The translations under genes were made by a program, and so were the position numbers. Positions 53,750 to 61,040 of a stretch of 64,000 bases of DNA are shown one piece after another (the first letter of the stretch is position 1; every line of letters starts with the position of its first letter). The notes beneath the pieces were generated by a model that saw nothing but the letters and a program-made list of their open reading frames with translations, was not told where the DNA came from and searched no databases. Source of the stretch: Methylobacterium sp. Leaf123 (lineage in GTDB: Bacteria > Pseudomonadota > Alphaproteobacteria > Rhizobiales > Beijerinckiaceae); the NCBI RefSeq assembly GCF_001423405.1, contig NZ_LMNS01000004.1:148057-212056 (forward strand). The letters are read 5' to 3'.

Positions 53750-54754
53750 TCAGCGATTCTGCATCTGAAGTCGCAGCCGCTGCCCCTTGAGGCGCTCGGC
53801 TGGATCGGTGCTTGTCACCATCCGGAAAATCTGCCGCTCGAGCCTGAGCTGATCCTGAGGCGAGCCTGCGAAGGCCGACGAAGCGGATGGCCCTCGTACG
53901 GCCGGCGTCGCGGTGCTGAGGCGGGCGAGTGTCTGCCGAAGCGTCGCAATGCTGTCGGCCATACCCAGCCGCACGGCATCGCGGGCGCCGACGGTACGGC
54001 CCTGTCCGAAGTCGGCCCTCACCTTCGCCACTGACACGCCGCGACCGCGAGCCACAGCGCTCAGGAAATCGCCCATATAGCGGTCGACCTCCACCTGGAG
54101 GTGCCGGCGGGCCTCATCGGTCAGGGGCTCATACGGGTTGCCCTCGACCTTAAACGGTGAGTCCGTCGAGGACACGAACGTGATCTTGAGGCCATCCGCC
54201 GCGGCCGCAACCGACACGTCCCGATGCATCATGTAGACACCAATCGAGCCGACCTCGCCGCTGGGCGTCATCACGACTTCGCTCGCCGCGGCGCCGATCC
54301 AGTACGCCGCGGACGCCGCGAGAGCGTTCACCTGGGCAACGATTGGTTTCTTCCGCCGGCCGGCGAAGATTTCGTCCGCCAGTTCCGGGACGCCGTTCAC
54401 GCTCCCCCCCGGGCTGTCGACGTCGAGGACGATCGAACCGACAGCCGGATCCGCGAGAGCAGCGCGTAGCGCCGCACTAATCTGCTGGGTACTCGTTCCT
54501 CCCCCCGAGCTCATGTCATTGATCAGCGGCGCACGGTGGCTGATCAGCCCGATGATTGGAATCACCGCGATGCTCGTTGGCGCCGTAGCCGTGGCGCCGG
54601 TTCGACCGGGCCCTACCCGAGCCTGGATTTCGGTCGGTGTGAACCGCACCCCTTGAGCCCGGAGTTCGAGGAACGCGGCGATCTCATCGATTTTCGACGG
54701 GAGGATTGCGAGCGGCTGACGGCAGGCCGCGGCGAAAACGCGATCGATGCTCAT
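53750..54754 (-). CDS. S49-family phage capsid maturation protease (SppA/lambda C-like)
   Basis: 334 residues. Serine nucleophile in VNALAASAAYWIGAAA; the catalytic lysine is probably that in DSPFKVEGNPYEPLT. IVLDVDSPGGSVNG forms the oxyanion strand. Long phage forms of this family cleave the head scaffold. A further GTG lies one codon upstream. No recognisable portal or capsid gene is beside it, which is unusual because this protease is normally flanked by them. Confidence 0.9.
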   Translation of the reverse strand: MSIDRVFAAACRQPLAILPSKIDEIAAFLELRAQGVRFTPTEIQARVGPGRTGATATAPTSIAVIPIIGLISHRAPLINDMSSGGGTSTQQISAALRAALADPAVGSIVLDVDSPGGSVNGVPELADEIFAGRRKKPIVAQVNALAASAAYWIGAAASEVVMTPSGEVGSIGVYMMHRDVSVAAAADGLKITFVSSTDSPFKVEGNPYEPLTDEARRHLQVEVDRYMGDFLSAVARGRGVSVAKVRADFGQGRTVGARDAVRLGMADSIATLRQTLARLSTATPAVRGPSASSAFAGSPQDQLRLERQIFRMVTSTDPAERLKGQRLRLQMQNR

Positions 54755-55410
54755 CACACGACCTTCGCCAGCTTGTTGCCGTCGGGCAGGGTTTCGAGAA
54801 GAGCGGCCAGCCGGTTCTCGATATCCGTCTGATCAGGATCGGACTTCATCGCCTCCGCTTGGTCACGGAGGGCAAGAATCGCCTTTGTGCGCGCGAACTG
54901 GGCGACTGAATTGTCCCAGATTTCTGCGATACGCTTCCGCGTATAAGGGTCGCGATACTCGCCTCTCTGCTCCCAAATTCGGGGCTGCTCGATGTTGGCA
55001 TGGAAAAGCCGATAGAGATCGTCGACGAACTCATCGATGATCGGCTCATGCGACGCTTCGATTTGACGGCGGAAGCTCTCGGCTGCGTACCGGAAATCGT
55101 GGTCCCGGCGGAAAAGAGCAGCCTGCGCGGCGGAATGAGCCTTCTGCGCCGCTAAGAACGCCGGCGTCAGTGCCTGGAGATGCTCGGCCGCTTTTCGCTC
55201 CACCTCGGCGAGGCGGGGCAGCTCTCGATCGCGCTCCGCCTCGATCGCGGCAAGCTCCCGGCCCGCCTCATCACGATTTGCGGCTCGCTCCTCCGGTGTC
55301 GGCGGCACAGGCTCCGCGTCCTCGCGAGGTACCAAGCCTCGCAATTTCGCGAGGATATCGGCAACGGTGAAGCCGACACGGCCGGGGCGGAAATCTGGGA
55401 TCGCGAGCAT
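54754..55410 (-). CDS. coiled-coil phage-type hypothetical protein
   Basis: 218 residues, largely helical and charged: PTPEERAANRDEAGRELAAI, then FLAAQKAHSAAQAALFRRDH and FVDDLYRLFHANIEQPR. It occupies the place where a portal or head-completion gene is expected before an S49 protease but shows no portal signature. It overlaps the protease start by a base or more. Confidence 0.6.
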   Translation of the reverse strand: MLAIPDFRPGRVGFTVADILAKLRGLVPREDAEPVPPTPEERAANRDEAGRELAAIEAERDRELPRLAEVERKAAEHLQALTPAFLAAQKAHSAAQAALFRRDHDFRYAAESFRRQIEASHEPIIDEFVDDLYRLFHANIEQPRIWEQRGEYRDPYTRKRIAEIWDNSVAQFARTKAILALRDQAEAMKSDPDQTDIENRLAALLETLPDGNKLAKVV

Positions 55411-55458
55411 GGCATCAAGTTGCTTTGATGGTGATGCCAGCGGAAGTCCAGTTCCGTG

Positions 55459-55905
55459 TCAGTTATTCACAGCCGATAGAATTCGTTGTATCTGCCGAAC
55501 GGAAAGAATTTTCTCAGACACGCGCAGTATGTCGAACAGTACTACTTTTGGCGTGCCGATATAATGCTTGGGGGGTTCTGAATTACGGCGGTCGAAGCGC
55601 CACAAGCCGGATGCATAGATATCGAGGGCGATGCGAATCTGTGCCGCTTGGAGCGCCACGGAGCGTCCAGCGAAATAGCGGCTGGCCAACGCACGGATCG
55701 CCGCATCGCGCCGGCCGAGGGCCTCGAGGCGCCACCATGGCGACTGACCGGGTCTGCGGTCGAGATCAAAAGCTGCGTCCAGGCTGACCCCCTGGTCCGC
55801 GCCTTCAAGATACAGGCGCACTCGATCGGCGAGCTCGACGCGGTCGGCCTCCGTCTCCCGCCCATCAGCGATCCGACGGAGGAGCGCGATCTCAGGCGCG
55901 CTCAT
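55459..55905 (-). CDS. phage-type hypothetical protein, 148 residues
   Basis: MSAPEIALLRRIADGRETEA then LEGADQGVSLDAAFDLDRRP and IRALASRYFAGRSVALQAAQ. Helical and soluble. The start at 55905 overlaps the upstream gene by 14 bases. The C-terminal third is A/T-richer than the rest (PKHYIGTPKVVLFDILRVSE), which may reflect recent joining of unrelated sequence. Confidence 0.6.
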   Translation of the reverse strand: MSAPEIALLRRIADGRETEADRVELADRVRLYLEGADQGVSLDAAFDLDRRPGQSPWWRLEALGRRDAAIRALASRYFAGRSVALQAAQIRIALDIYASGLWRFDRRNSEPPKHYIGTPKVVLFDILRVSEKILSVRQIQRILSAVNN

Positions 55906-56170
55906 CCATCGTCTCGCCGAAGCTCTTCGCAGCCGCATTTGCCCACGCCTGTGAATCAGCAGCGGACATTCCATCGGCCACCTGCGCCGCCGCGGCCAAA
56001 TCGATTGAGCGAATAGCCCGCTGTTTGATGCTCTTGAGCTGCCTTTCCTTCGCGCCCACCTCGGCGATGGTCAGGCCGAGGTTTTCAAGCTCTGCCTTCG
56101 CGAACTGCGCGATTTCGCGACCGAAGACGGCCGGATCCCGGTCCGGTTTCCGTGTCGTGGAATTCGTCAT
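55892..56170 (-). CDS. small helical phage-type protein
   Basis: 92 residues: FGREIAQFAKAELENLGLTI, KQRAIRSIDLAAAAQVADGM. Entirely helical. It overlaps MerR-like gene (ATGA) and the downstream gene. Function unknown. Confidence 0.6.
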   Translation of the reverse strand: MTNSTTRKPDRDPAVFGREIAQFAKAELENLGLTIAEVGAKERQLKSIKQRAIRSIDLAAAAQVADGMSAADSQAWANAAAKSFGETMDERA

Positions 56171-56628
56171 GCTGCGATCTCCATATCGTTGGTGAGCTGG
56201 ATCGCGACGGCGGCAAGCCGTCGACAGGTCGCTCGATCGGTAAGGGCGCTGACGAGCGCAGCCCGCGCGCCGGCGGACAGGTGGTTGAGGTCGAACGTCT
56301 GAGCATCGACAGCCGCCTGCGGTGCCTCGCTCGGAGCTTCAGGCCGGGCCGACGCTGCGCCACCGGCCGCCGCCCGAACGTGGGTGATGCCCTTGTCTCT
56401 GAGCAGGCGCCGCACGCCGCGAATCGAGTAGCCATGGACGTGAAGCAGAACGCGGATGCCGCCCAGCAGCTCGACGTCCTCCGGCCGGTAGCGTCGCTGC
56501 CCCTGCTTCGTGCGGAGCGGCCGCACCTCGCCGATGCGGGCTTCCCAGAACCGGAGGACGTGCTGAGGGACATCGAGCGCCGCCGCAACCTCGCCGATCG
56601 TGCGAAAAGCCTTTTCACCTTTCGTCAT
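56167..56628 (-). CDS. MerR-family transcriptional regulator
   Basis: 153 residues. The N-terminal MerR domain is clear: FRTIGEVAAALDVPQHVLRF then WEARIGEVRPLRTKQGQRRY and RPEDVELLGGIRVLLHVHGY. The C-terminus lacks the metal-binding cysteines of MerR/CueR. Phage and plasmid versions often control a neighbouring operon. It is coupled to genes on both sides. Confidence 0.85.
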   Translation of the reverse strand: MTKGEKAFRTIGEVAAALDVPQHVLRFWEARIGEVRPLRTKQGQRRYRPEDVELLGGIRVLLHVHGYSIRGVRRLLRDKGITHVRAAAGGAASARPEAPSEAPQAAVDAQTFDLNHLSAGARAALVSALTDRATCRRLAAVAIQLTNDMEIAA

Positions 56629-56996
56629 GCGCGAACTTCCGAGCTGAGAAATCGCAGGGCTGCTTTCGCCGCGCTCACGCTGAAGGGCCGACCGTCGCCG
56701 GTGGCGGAGCGTAAAATCTCGGCCCTGACGTTGACGCTGGCCATCGCTCGGCCTGCCTCGATATCGGCAGCATGAAATTCGGTGAGCATCGCAGATGGAA
56801 TTCCAAGAGCTGCTGCGATTTCCTGATCCCGGGCGCCGCAAGCTGCCAGAGCGAATGCGGCGCGGCTCCGGAGTCCAGCATCGCCGGCCGGCATGACGCC
56901 GAGGCGCTGCGAGAGACTATGAACTGGACGAGGCTCGATGAGGGGAGCTCTTTTACGCCCCGCCCCAGGGCGCTTCCCTCCGTGTTTCAACGGCAT
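56625..56996 (-). CDS. terminase-small-subunit-like DNA-binding protein
   Basis: 123 residues. Starts MPLKHGGKRPGAGRKRAPLI, the GGKRPGAGRK AT-hook-like start common in phage small terminases and related proteins. A helix-turn-helix follows (FALAACGARDQEIAAALGIP) with the R-A-E-I-L-like helix after it. Without a large terminase nearby, small-terminase identity is only probable. Confidence 0.6.
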   Translation of the reverse strand: MPLKHGGKRPGAGRKRAPLIEPRPVHSLSQRLGVMPAGDAGLRSRAAFALAACGARDQEIAAALGIPSAMLTEFHAADIEAGRAMASVNVRAEILRSATGDGRPFSVSAAKAALRFLSSEVRA

Positions 56997-57166
56997 TCTT
57001 CACCCTCGACTTGATTGTGGAATCGGGAGCCGAAATTTTTTTCTGCGGATGAGACCCCTTGCGGTCCCGGTCCCCTCAGACTTCGGAACATTCGACCCCC
57101 ATACCCCCTTGCTCGACTGAGGCACATTTCAGCGCTTCGCCTGTCGAGCTTGAAAAGGTGCCGCTC

Positions 57167-57460
57167 ATGCGTTTCGAACTCGACGAGACTGGCGCCTGGA
57201 TTGTTAATCCGGACGCTCTCGCAGAACGTCTCGGCGTCAGCGGGACTTATCTTCGAAGTCAGGATTACCGCGGCTTAGTTCTTAGCCGTGTCGAGACAGG
57301 TAGCGGCGCAGATGAGGGCCGCAGACGGGTCACGGTTGTCATTGACACATACGGCTGGCAGGGATTGTTCGATCGCGACGGTGCTCTCGTCGGCGAGCAG
57401 ACATTTGAGCCTATCAGCAGCTTTGATGCTGCCGATCATCCGAAGACGGGACTTCATTGA
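57167..57460 (+). CDS. DUF6522-like protein
   Basis: 97 residues: MRFELDETGAWIVNPDALAE, then RLGVSGTYLRSQDYRGLVLS and VTVVIDTYGWQGLFDRDGAL. This matches the DUF6522 layout. It is the only sizeable plus-strand gene inside the element, and its upstream 170 bases are A/T-rich. It could be a morons-type cargo gene with its own promoter. Function unknown. Confidence 0.65.
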   Translation: MRFELDETGAWIVNPDALAERLGVSGTYLRSQDYRGLVLSRVETGSGADEGRRRVTVVIDTYGWQGLFDRDGALVGEQTFEPISSFDAADHPKTGLH

Positions 57461-57608
57461 CCCGCGAGGCGAGCGCCAGAACCGCAGCGTCGATGTTTCC
57501 TAACTGGCCTAGTGGTTCACCATTCGGCAGCCGGGCAATGACGATGCCGGGCCCACACCGTGTGACGGTGCCAATTCGAATTCCGTCCGCGATGATCTCG
57601 ATGACCAC
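57414..57608 (-). CDS. possible small phage-type protein
   Basis: 64 residues from a GTG with GGAG 8 bases before it: VVIEIIADGIRIGTVTRCGP, GIVIARLPNGEPLGQLGNID. Beta-rich and plausible. It overlaps the 3' end of the DUF6522 gene on the other strand by 47 bases, so only one may be real there. Confidence 0.45.
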   Translation of the reverse strand: MVIEIIADGIRIGTVTRCGPGIVIARLPNGEPLGQLGNIDAAVLALASRVNEVPSSDDRQHQSC

Positions 57609-57809
57609 GGGGCTACTCCACTTACGCAACACGCTGAAGCCTTAGCATGAAAACTGAGGTTTGTCTCTCGCTGTTCCGGCCATGACTCGCCCATACAAGC
57701 ACGGCGAGCTTCGAATGCAGATCCGCCATTAATTAATTCGGGCGGGGCATTTTCGAGCGGGCGGAAATGGCGCGGTGCCACGCCGCGCCAATCCGGAGCA
57801 GATCGCCCA

Positions 57810-58217
57810 TCAGTGGAGGCGAGCGACGAACTGTTCGGTCAGGGCGAATGCTGCTCTGTGGCCGGCCGCGTACGGCCCGTGGATGCCGCCGCTGCGGGCC
57901 CCGTAGATGAATTCCTCGAACCGCCGGAGTGGGGCGCTTGCCGCAGCAGCATTCTCGCCGACGAATGAGCAGGTCTGCAGGGATCGCAGGAATTCGAGCC
58001 GACCGGCCTGTCGGGCCCGTGCGAGGCGCAGGAACTCAGTCTGCGAGTCGACGAACCAATGGGCCGCCTTCAGACCCTCGCTAAGACCGAGCCGGAACTC
58101 CTCGGCTGGCGTGCCGGGCGGATCGTCAGTGATATCGAGAGCCGGCGGGGATTTTGGGCTCGGCTTCGGTAGCTGGCATCCTAGACGCGGCGGAAATGTC
58201 AGAACGACGCCCATCAT
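57810..58217 (-). CDS. phage-type hypothetical protein, 135 residues
   Basis: Proline-rich start, then EFRLGLSEGLKAAHWFVDSQ, LRSLQTCSFVGENAAAASAP and HRAAFALTEQFVARLH. Helical. The first ATG overlaps the stop of the next gene upstream (ATGA). Not recognised. Confidence 0.6.
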   Translation of the reverse strand: MMGVVLTFPPRLGCQLPKPSPKSPPALDITDDPPGTPAEEFRLGLSEGLKAAHWFVDSQTEFLRLARARQAGRLEFLRSLQTCSFVGENAAAASAPLRRFEEFIYGARSGGIHGPYAAGHRAAFALTEQFVARLH

Positions 58218-58609
58218 TTCGCTCCTGCTGATTTCGCACGGCGGCGGCGCACCTCGACCACGGGGGTGCGGTTGGTCTTCGGCGGCGCGGCCGGCGTCGC
58301 CTTCACCTTGGTGCTCGGGTCGGCGGGAGTGGGGGCCGCAGGCTTGTCGACGACCGGGGCAGGCCGCTCCGGCTTGCGGACCGTGTGGACGACCTCGAAG
58401 ACGGAGAAGGTGCCGCCGAGAGCCTCAGCTAGGCGCCCCGCCTCATCACAGGCGTCGTCGAACGAAGCGTGCTCGTACATCCCGCGACGCTTCGGGGTCT
58501 TGATCCTACCGTCCGCCGCTCGGCGGTGAACGACGAAGCCACCATGCGGCGTCGATGGGGGCTTCTTGCGCTTCGTGCCGGTCGCGTCGTGATCCATGTC
58601 GCCGCTCAT
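58214..58609 (-). CDS. phage-type hypothetical protein, 131 residues
   Basis: A lysine-rich ends structure: N-terminal GTKRKKPPSTPHGGFVVHRR, a short central domain (MYEHASFDDACDEAGRLAEA), and a C-terminal low-complexity tail of alternating Lys/Pro/Ala (KVKATPAAPPKTNRTP). Possibly nucleic-acid-binding. Coupled to both neighbours. Confidence 0.6.
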   Translation of the reverse strand: MSGDMDHDATGTKRKKPPSTPHGGFVVHRRAADGRIKTPKRRGMYEHASFDDACDEAGRLAEALGGTFSVFEVVHTVRKPERPAPVVDKPAAPTPADPSTKVKATPAAPPKTNRTPVVEVRRRRAKSAGAK

Positions 58610-58818
58610 GACCGGAATTCTCCAGCGTCGAGCCGGTCGAGCAATTCGATATCCCGCTCGATCCTGTCAGCAATGGCGGCGCGCAACGCCTGGATTTCTC
58701 GAATTTCCGGGGTGTCCGACTGCATCGCTCGGAGCGCGGCCGTCACCGGGCCTATGGACCGTGCGGAGGCGGCCATCACCGCGCAACGCCGACGTTCGTT
58801 CTCGATTGCTTTCGACAT
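58606..58818 (-). CDS. small phage-type protein, 70 residues
   Basis: MSKAIENERRRCAVMAASAR then LRAAIADRIERDIELLDRLD. Helical and charged. Its stop overlaps the next start by 4 bases. Confidence 0.6.
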   Translation of the reverse strand: MSKAIENERRRCAVMAASARSIGPVTAALRAMQSDTPEIREIQALRAAIADRIERDIELLDRLDAGEFRS

Positions 58819-58896
58819 AGCTCCGCTCCCCCCGGAAAGCGCCGGGCCGCTCCGCCGATGATGGGCGGGTGATCTCTGATGGTGATGGAGGTGGGA

Positions 58897-59661
58897 CTAT
58901 CCGCGCCGCGGACTGAGCGGTCGGGATTCTGTGAAAAAGAAATCTTCGGCGCACTCCGCGCACACCGGCGTCATGGGTGCCCTAGGCGAAAGCCGGACCT
59001 CGACCGTCGCAAGAGCCTCGCAATGCCGACACGTCACCGATGACGATGATGCGTGCTCTTCAGGAGTCATGTTCTGCTGCCGGCAGCTAGAATCATAGGT
59101 AGAACTGTTAGGTAGAAGGGGGGTGAATCCTCCCCCCTTATCTGATGGCGATTTCACCCCCATCAGTGACTGGATAAGGGGTGAAATCTCACCCGTTATC
59201 GGATCGACGCTGAATTCCGTTTCTGGGTGAAATTTCACCCCTAAAGCGGCCGCCTTCAATCCACTCTCTCGCTCGATTTTCGCCAGGGCGGATTTTGCGT
59301 GTCGCTGGTCCCGGCTCTCGTCCAAGCGCTTTTCGATTTCTGGCACGTTGTCATCGAGAAAAAGATATCGCGTTCCGCGGCCGCGCTCGCCCTCGATGAA
59401 CTTGATCCATCCAGCCTCACGCATCCGCTTTCGGAACCTGCGAAGCTTCTGGCGGTCGGTACGTGGAAGCTCATCTATAAGGAAGGCGTCGCCCGCCTCC
59501 GCCCAGCCCGTCTGCGCATGCCGGCGCTGCGATATCCGAAACGCGATTCGAAAATCGGCCTCGCTGATGTTTGGATCGCATGACATGACTCGCAAGATCC
59601 GGAATAGATCAGCAACGTCCTCCGACCGCGCGGCCTCGCGCTTAGACCGTCGGTCCGACAT
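58897..59661 (-). CDS. replication-initiator-like protein with winged-helix N-terminus
   Basis: 254 residues. The N-terminal region (LFRILRVMSCDPNISEADFR, RQKLRRFRKRMREAGWIKFI, RGTRYLFLDDN) is a winged-helix like those of phage replication proteins. The centre of the gene (59117-59240) carries iteron-like repeats that also encode GVKFHP, GEISPL, GVKSPS and GGFTP. The C-terminus has a zinc-ribbon-like pair (TCRHCEAL, PVCAECAED). A lambda O-type initiator with an internal origin is the best reading. ATG 59661 overlaps the upstream gene. Confidence 0.65.
   Translation of the reverse strand: MSDRRSKREAARSEDVADLFRILRVMSCDPNISEADFRIAFRISQRRHAQTGWAEAGDAFLIDELPRTDRQKLRRFRKRMREAGWIKFIEGERGRGTRYLFLDDNVPEIEKRLDESRDQRHAKSALAKIERESGLKAAALGVKFHPETEFSVDPITGEISPLIQSLMGVKSPSDKGGGFTPLLPNSSTYDSSCRQQNMTPEEHASSSSVTCRHCEALATVEVRLSPRAPMTPVCAECAEDFFFTESRPLSPRRG
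59117..59240. repeat. iteron-like GGGTGAAAT repeats: candidate replication origin
   Basis: Copies: an imperfect dyad at 59117-59140; the pair GATTTCACCCC (59150-59160) and GGGGTGAAATC (59178-59188), an 11-bp perfect inverted repeat; a long near-perfect dyad from GATAA to TTATC at 59173-59200; and the perfect 16-bp palindrome GGGTGAAATTTCACCC at 59225-59240. An A/T-richer stretch (59085-59115) lies beside them, as an unwinding element would. All inside the initiator-like gene. Confidence 0.65.
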
Positions 59662-59944
59662 CGCTCGGCGCCTCGCCGGACGACTCACGATCGCCAGCAC
59701 AATTCGCTTCCGTCCCGTCGTGGCGGGCTTGGCTATCCGCGGATTCGATCGCGGTCAGTAAGAGGCGCAGCATCTGCCGCGCCTGAGGCAGGGTCAGGTC
59801 GACGTGCGGCCCCATTCGGCCGCCCTGCTGGTGAAACCGCACCTCGACCAGCGGCTGCGTGCCCGAGACGTACCCCGCGACGATGAGCTTGCGGCGCGAG
59901 AGCCCAGCCACGGCGTCCTTGAAGGCAGGACAGGCAGAACTCAC
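59642..59944 (-). CDS. phage-type hypothetical protein, 100 residues
   Basis: Starts at a GTG that overlaps the TGA of the upstream gene (GTGA). Centre: KLIVAGYVSGTQPLVEVRFH, GPHVDLTLPQARQMLRLLLT. The pattern suggests a small beta/alpha domain. It overlaps the initiator-like gene by 20 bases. Not recognised. Confidence 0.6.
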   Translation of the reverse strand: MSSACPAFKDAVAGLSRRKLIVAGYVSGTQPLVEVRFHQQGGRMGPHVDLTLPQARQMLRLLLTAIESADSQARHDGTEANCAGDRESSGEAPSDVGPTV

Positions 59945-60186
59945 GCGGCGCTCTCCTGCTTCTCGATCCACGCCAGGATCGTGCTGCGCCGAGCGCATAG
60001 CGTGGTACCGATTCGGAATGTCGGGAGGCCGAGCTCCGCGGCGGCATGATAGACGCGACGCTTATTCGTGTCGGTGGCATTCCCGAATATGAACTTGGCG
60101 ATGGCCTCCGCCCCGGTCATCAGATCCTCGGAAAGAGGCAATCCGGTAGCGTTCGCGCCGGATGGGCGCGTTGCGTTGCTCGTCAT
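59941..60186 (-). CDS. phage helix-turn-helix DNA-binding protein
   Basis: 81 residues: LMTGAEAIAKFIFGNATDTN then KRRVYHAAAELGLPTFRIGT and LCARRSTILAWIEKQE. This is the AlpA/excisionase-like helix-turn-helix common at the start of phage and satellite replication operons. Probably a DNA-binding regulator. Confidence 0.75.
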   Translation of the reverse strand: MTSNATRPSGANATGLPLSEDLMTGAEAIAKFIFGNATDTNKRRVYHAAAELGLPTFRIGTTLCARRSTILAWIEKQESAA

Positions 60187-60198
60187 AGGGGGGATCCC

Positions 60199-60915
60199 TC
60201 AGGTTCTTATCACGCCTCCAACGCGCGATAAGGTGGATAGTGAGATTGTCGTTCGATCAAACCGATCGCCGGAAGTAGGATAGTCCGTTTCTGAGTTCCG
60301 GTAGAGCGCCTGCATAAGGAGCCTACTACGCTCTTCATCCTCATCGAACGGGGGCGGGGCTGGCGGTTGATCAGTACCAGTCCACCCGGTTTCCGAAATT
60401 TTCAAAATCACACTCGAATTTGGTCTGCAGAATGTTATTTCAGAACGAACAATAGATCCAAAATTATGTGCGAGAACTCCAAATCTATCATCGAAATCCG
60501 AAATACCTCTCGGGTTGATGAAATTGCAGCGGATAAGGATTTTCCACTCCAATTCCGACCCGCCACCAAACTCTTCGGCAGCCAGAGAAATGGCCATTTC
60601 CAGACTATCTCCGAAGCTTGTTCCGAGTGCGAAGATGGAGCCATCCTCGCTAGAAATATCGCCGATGGAATCGGTGCAAACTAGTTCTCGATAAACTTCG
60701 ACAGCCCTTACTGCGTCCTTCGGCGCAGATGATGCATTCACGCCGATAAGTAGATTAGCTGCGTCTGTAGCGCTCATGTGAGCAGCGCCACGTCCGCGGC
60801 CTGCTTGAGATAGAAGTCCCGCCTCACGCAGATACCTGGCAACCCAACCAACCTGCACTTCGTCGATACCCTCGATCTCTGCGACAGCTTTCACAAGCGT
60901 GCTTAGGAGTGCCAT
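60199..60915 (-). CDS. hypothetical protein with winged-helix-like N-terminus; possible element regulator
   Basis: 238 residues from ATG 60915 with AAGGAACC before it. N-terminus LLSTLVKAVAEIEGIDEVQV then VARYLREAGLLSQAGRGRGA looks like a winged helix. The middle (AISLAAEEFGGGSELEWKIL, FINPRGISDFDDRFGVLAHN) is unrecognised. Third-position composition is much less G/C-biased than its neighbours, a sign of different origin. It is divergent from the int-hsdR gene. Confidence 0.65.
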   Translation of the reverse strand: MALLSTLVKAVAEIEGIDEVQVGWVARYLREAGLLSQAGRGRGAAHMSATDAANLLIGVNASSAPKDAVRAVEVYRELVCTDSIGDISSEDGSIFALGTSFGDSLEMAISLAAEEFGGGSELEWKILIRCNFINPRGISDFDDRFGVLAHNFGSIVRSEITFCRPNSSVILKISETGWTGTDQPPAPPPFDEDEERSRLLMQALYRNSETDYPTSGDRFDRTTISLSTLSRVGGVIRT

Positions 60916-60926
60916 GCCAGTTGGTT

Positions 60927-60960
60927 CCTTTATATGAGCCGCACTCTGATAAAGCGTCAA
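60927..60960 (-). promoter_or_regulatory. candidate sigma-70 promoter for the 60199-60915 gene
   Basis: The minus strand reads TTGACG (plus 60955-60960), a 17-18 base spacer, then CATATA (about 60931-60937). A leader of about 15 bases would follow before the ribosome site. Confidence 0.5.
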
Positions 60961-60988
60961 GCGCTTTTTTGAGTGACACTCCGATAAA
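60942..60988. repeat. CACTCYGATAAA operator-like direct repeat
   Basis: CACTCTGATAAA (60942-60953) and CACTCCGATAAA (60977-60988), 35 bp apart, flank the divergent start region, and GAGTGACACTC (60971-60981) is a palindrome. This is a typical place for repressor operators controlling both directions. Confidence 0.5.
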
Positions 60989-61040
60989 AGCCATTACCTT
61001 CCATCTGGCGCGGTGAGAACCGCTTCCTGGAGGAATTTGG

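Larger units (their letters stand above)
44187..60990. mobile_element. phage-derived integrated element at tRNA-Lys (right end not defined)
   Basis: The left edge is the tRNA 3' end with an adjacent integrase. The content is phage-like: excisionase-like, Ea-region-type accessory genes, tape-measure fragment, S49 capsid protease, MerR-like and terminase-small-like proteins, and a replication gene with iterons. Nearly all genes are on the minus strand with overlapping ends. No recognisable large terminase, portal, major capsid, holin or lysin. I did not find a second copy of the tRNA 3' end inside the window, so the right attachment site is probably beyond base 64,000 or has been lost. Confidence 0.85.

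Noticed and set aside
60382..60396. CACCCGGTTTCC resembling the arm-type repeat at 44261-44273 as a possible right attachment region
   Set aside because: Only 12 bases match, inside a coding frame, and no tRNA 3' end sequence is near.
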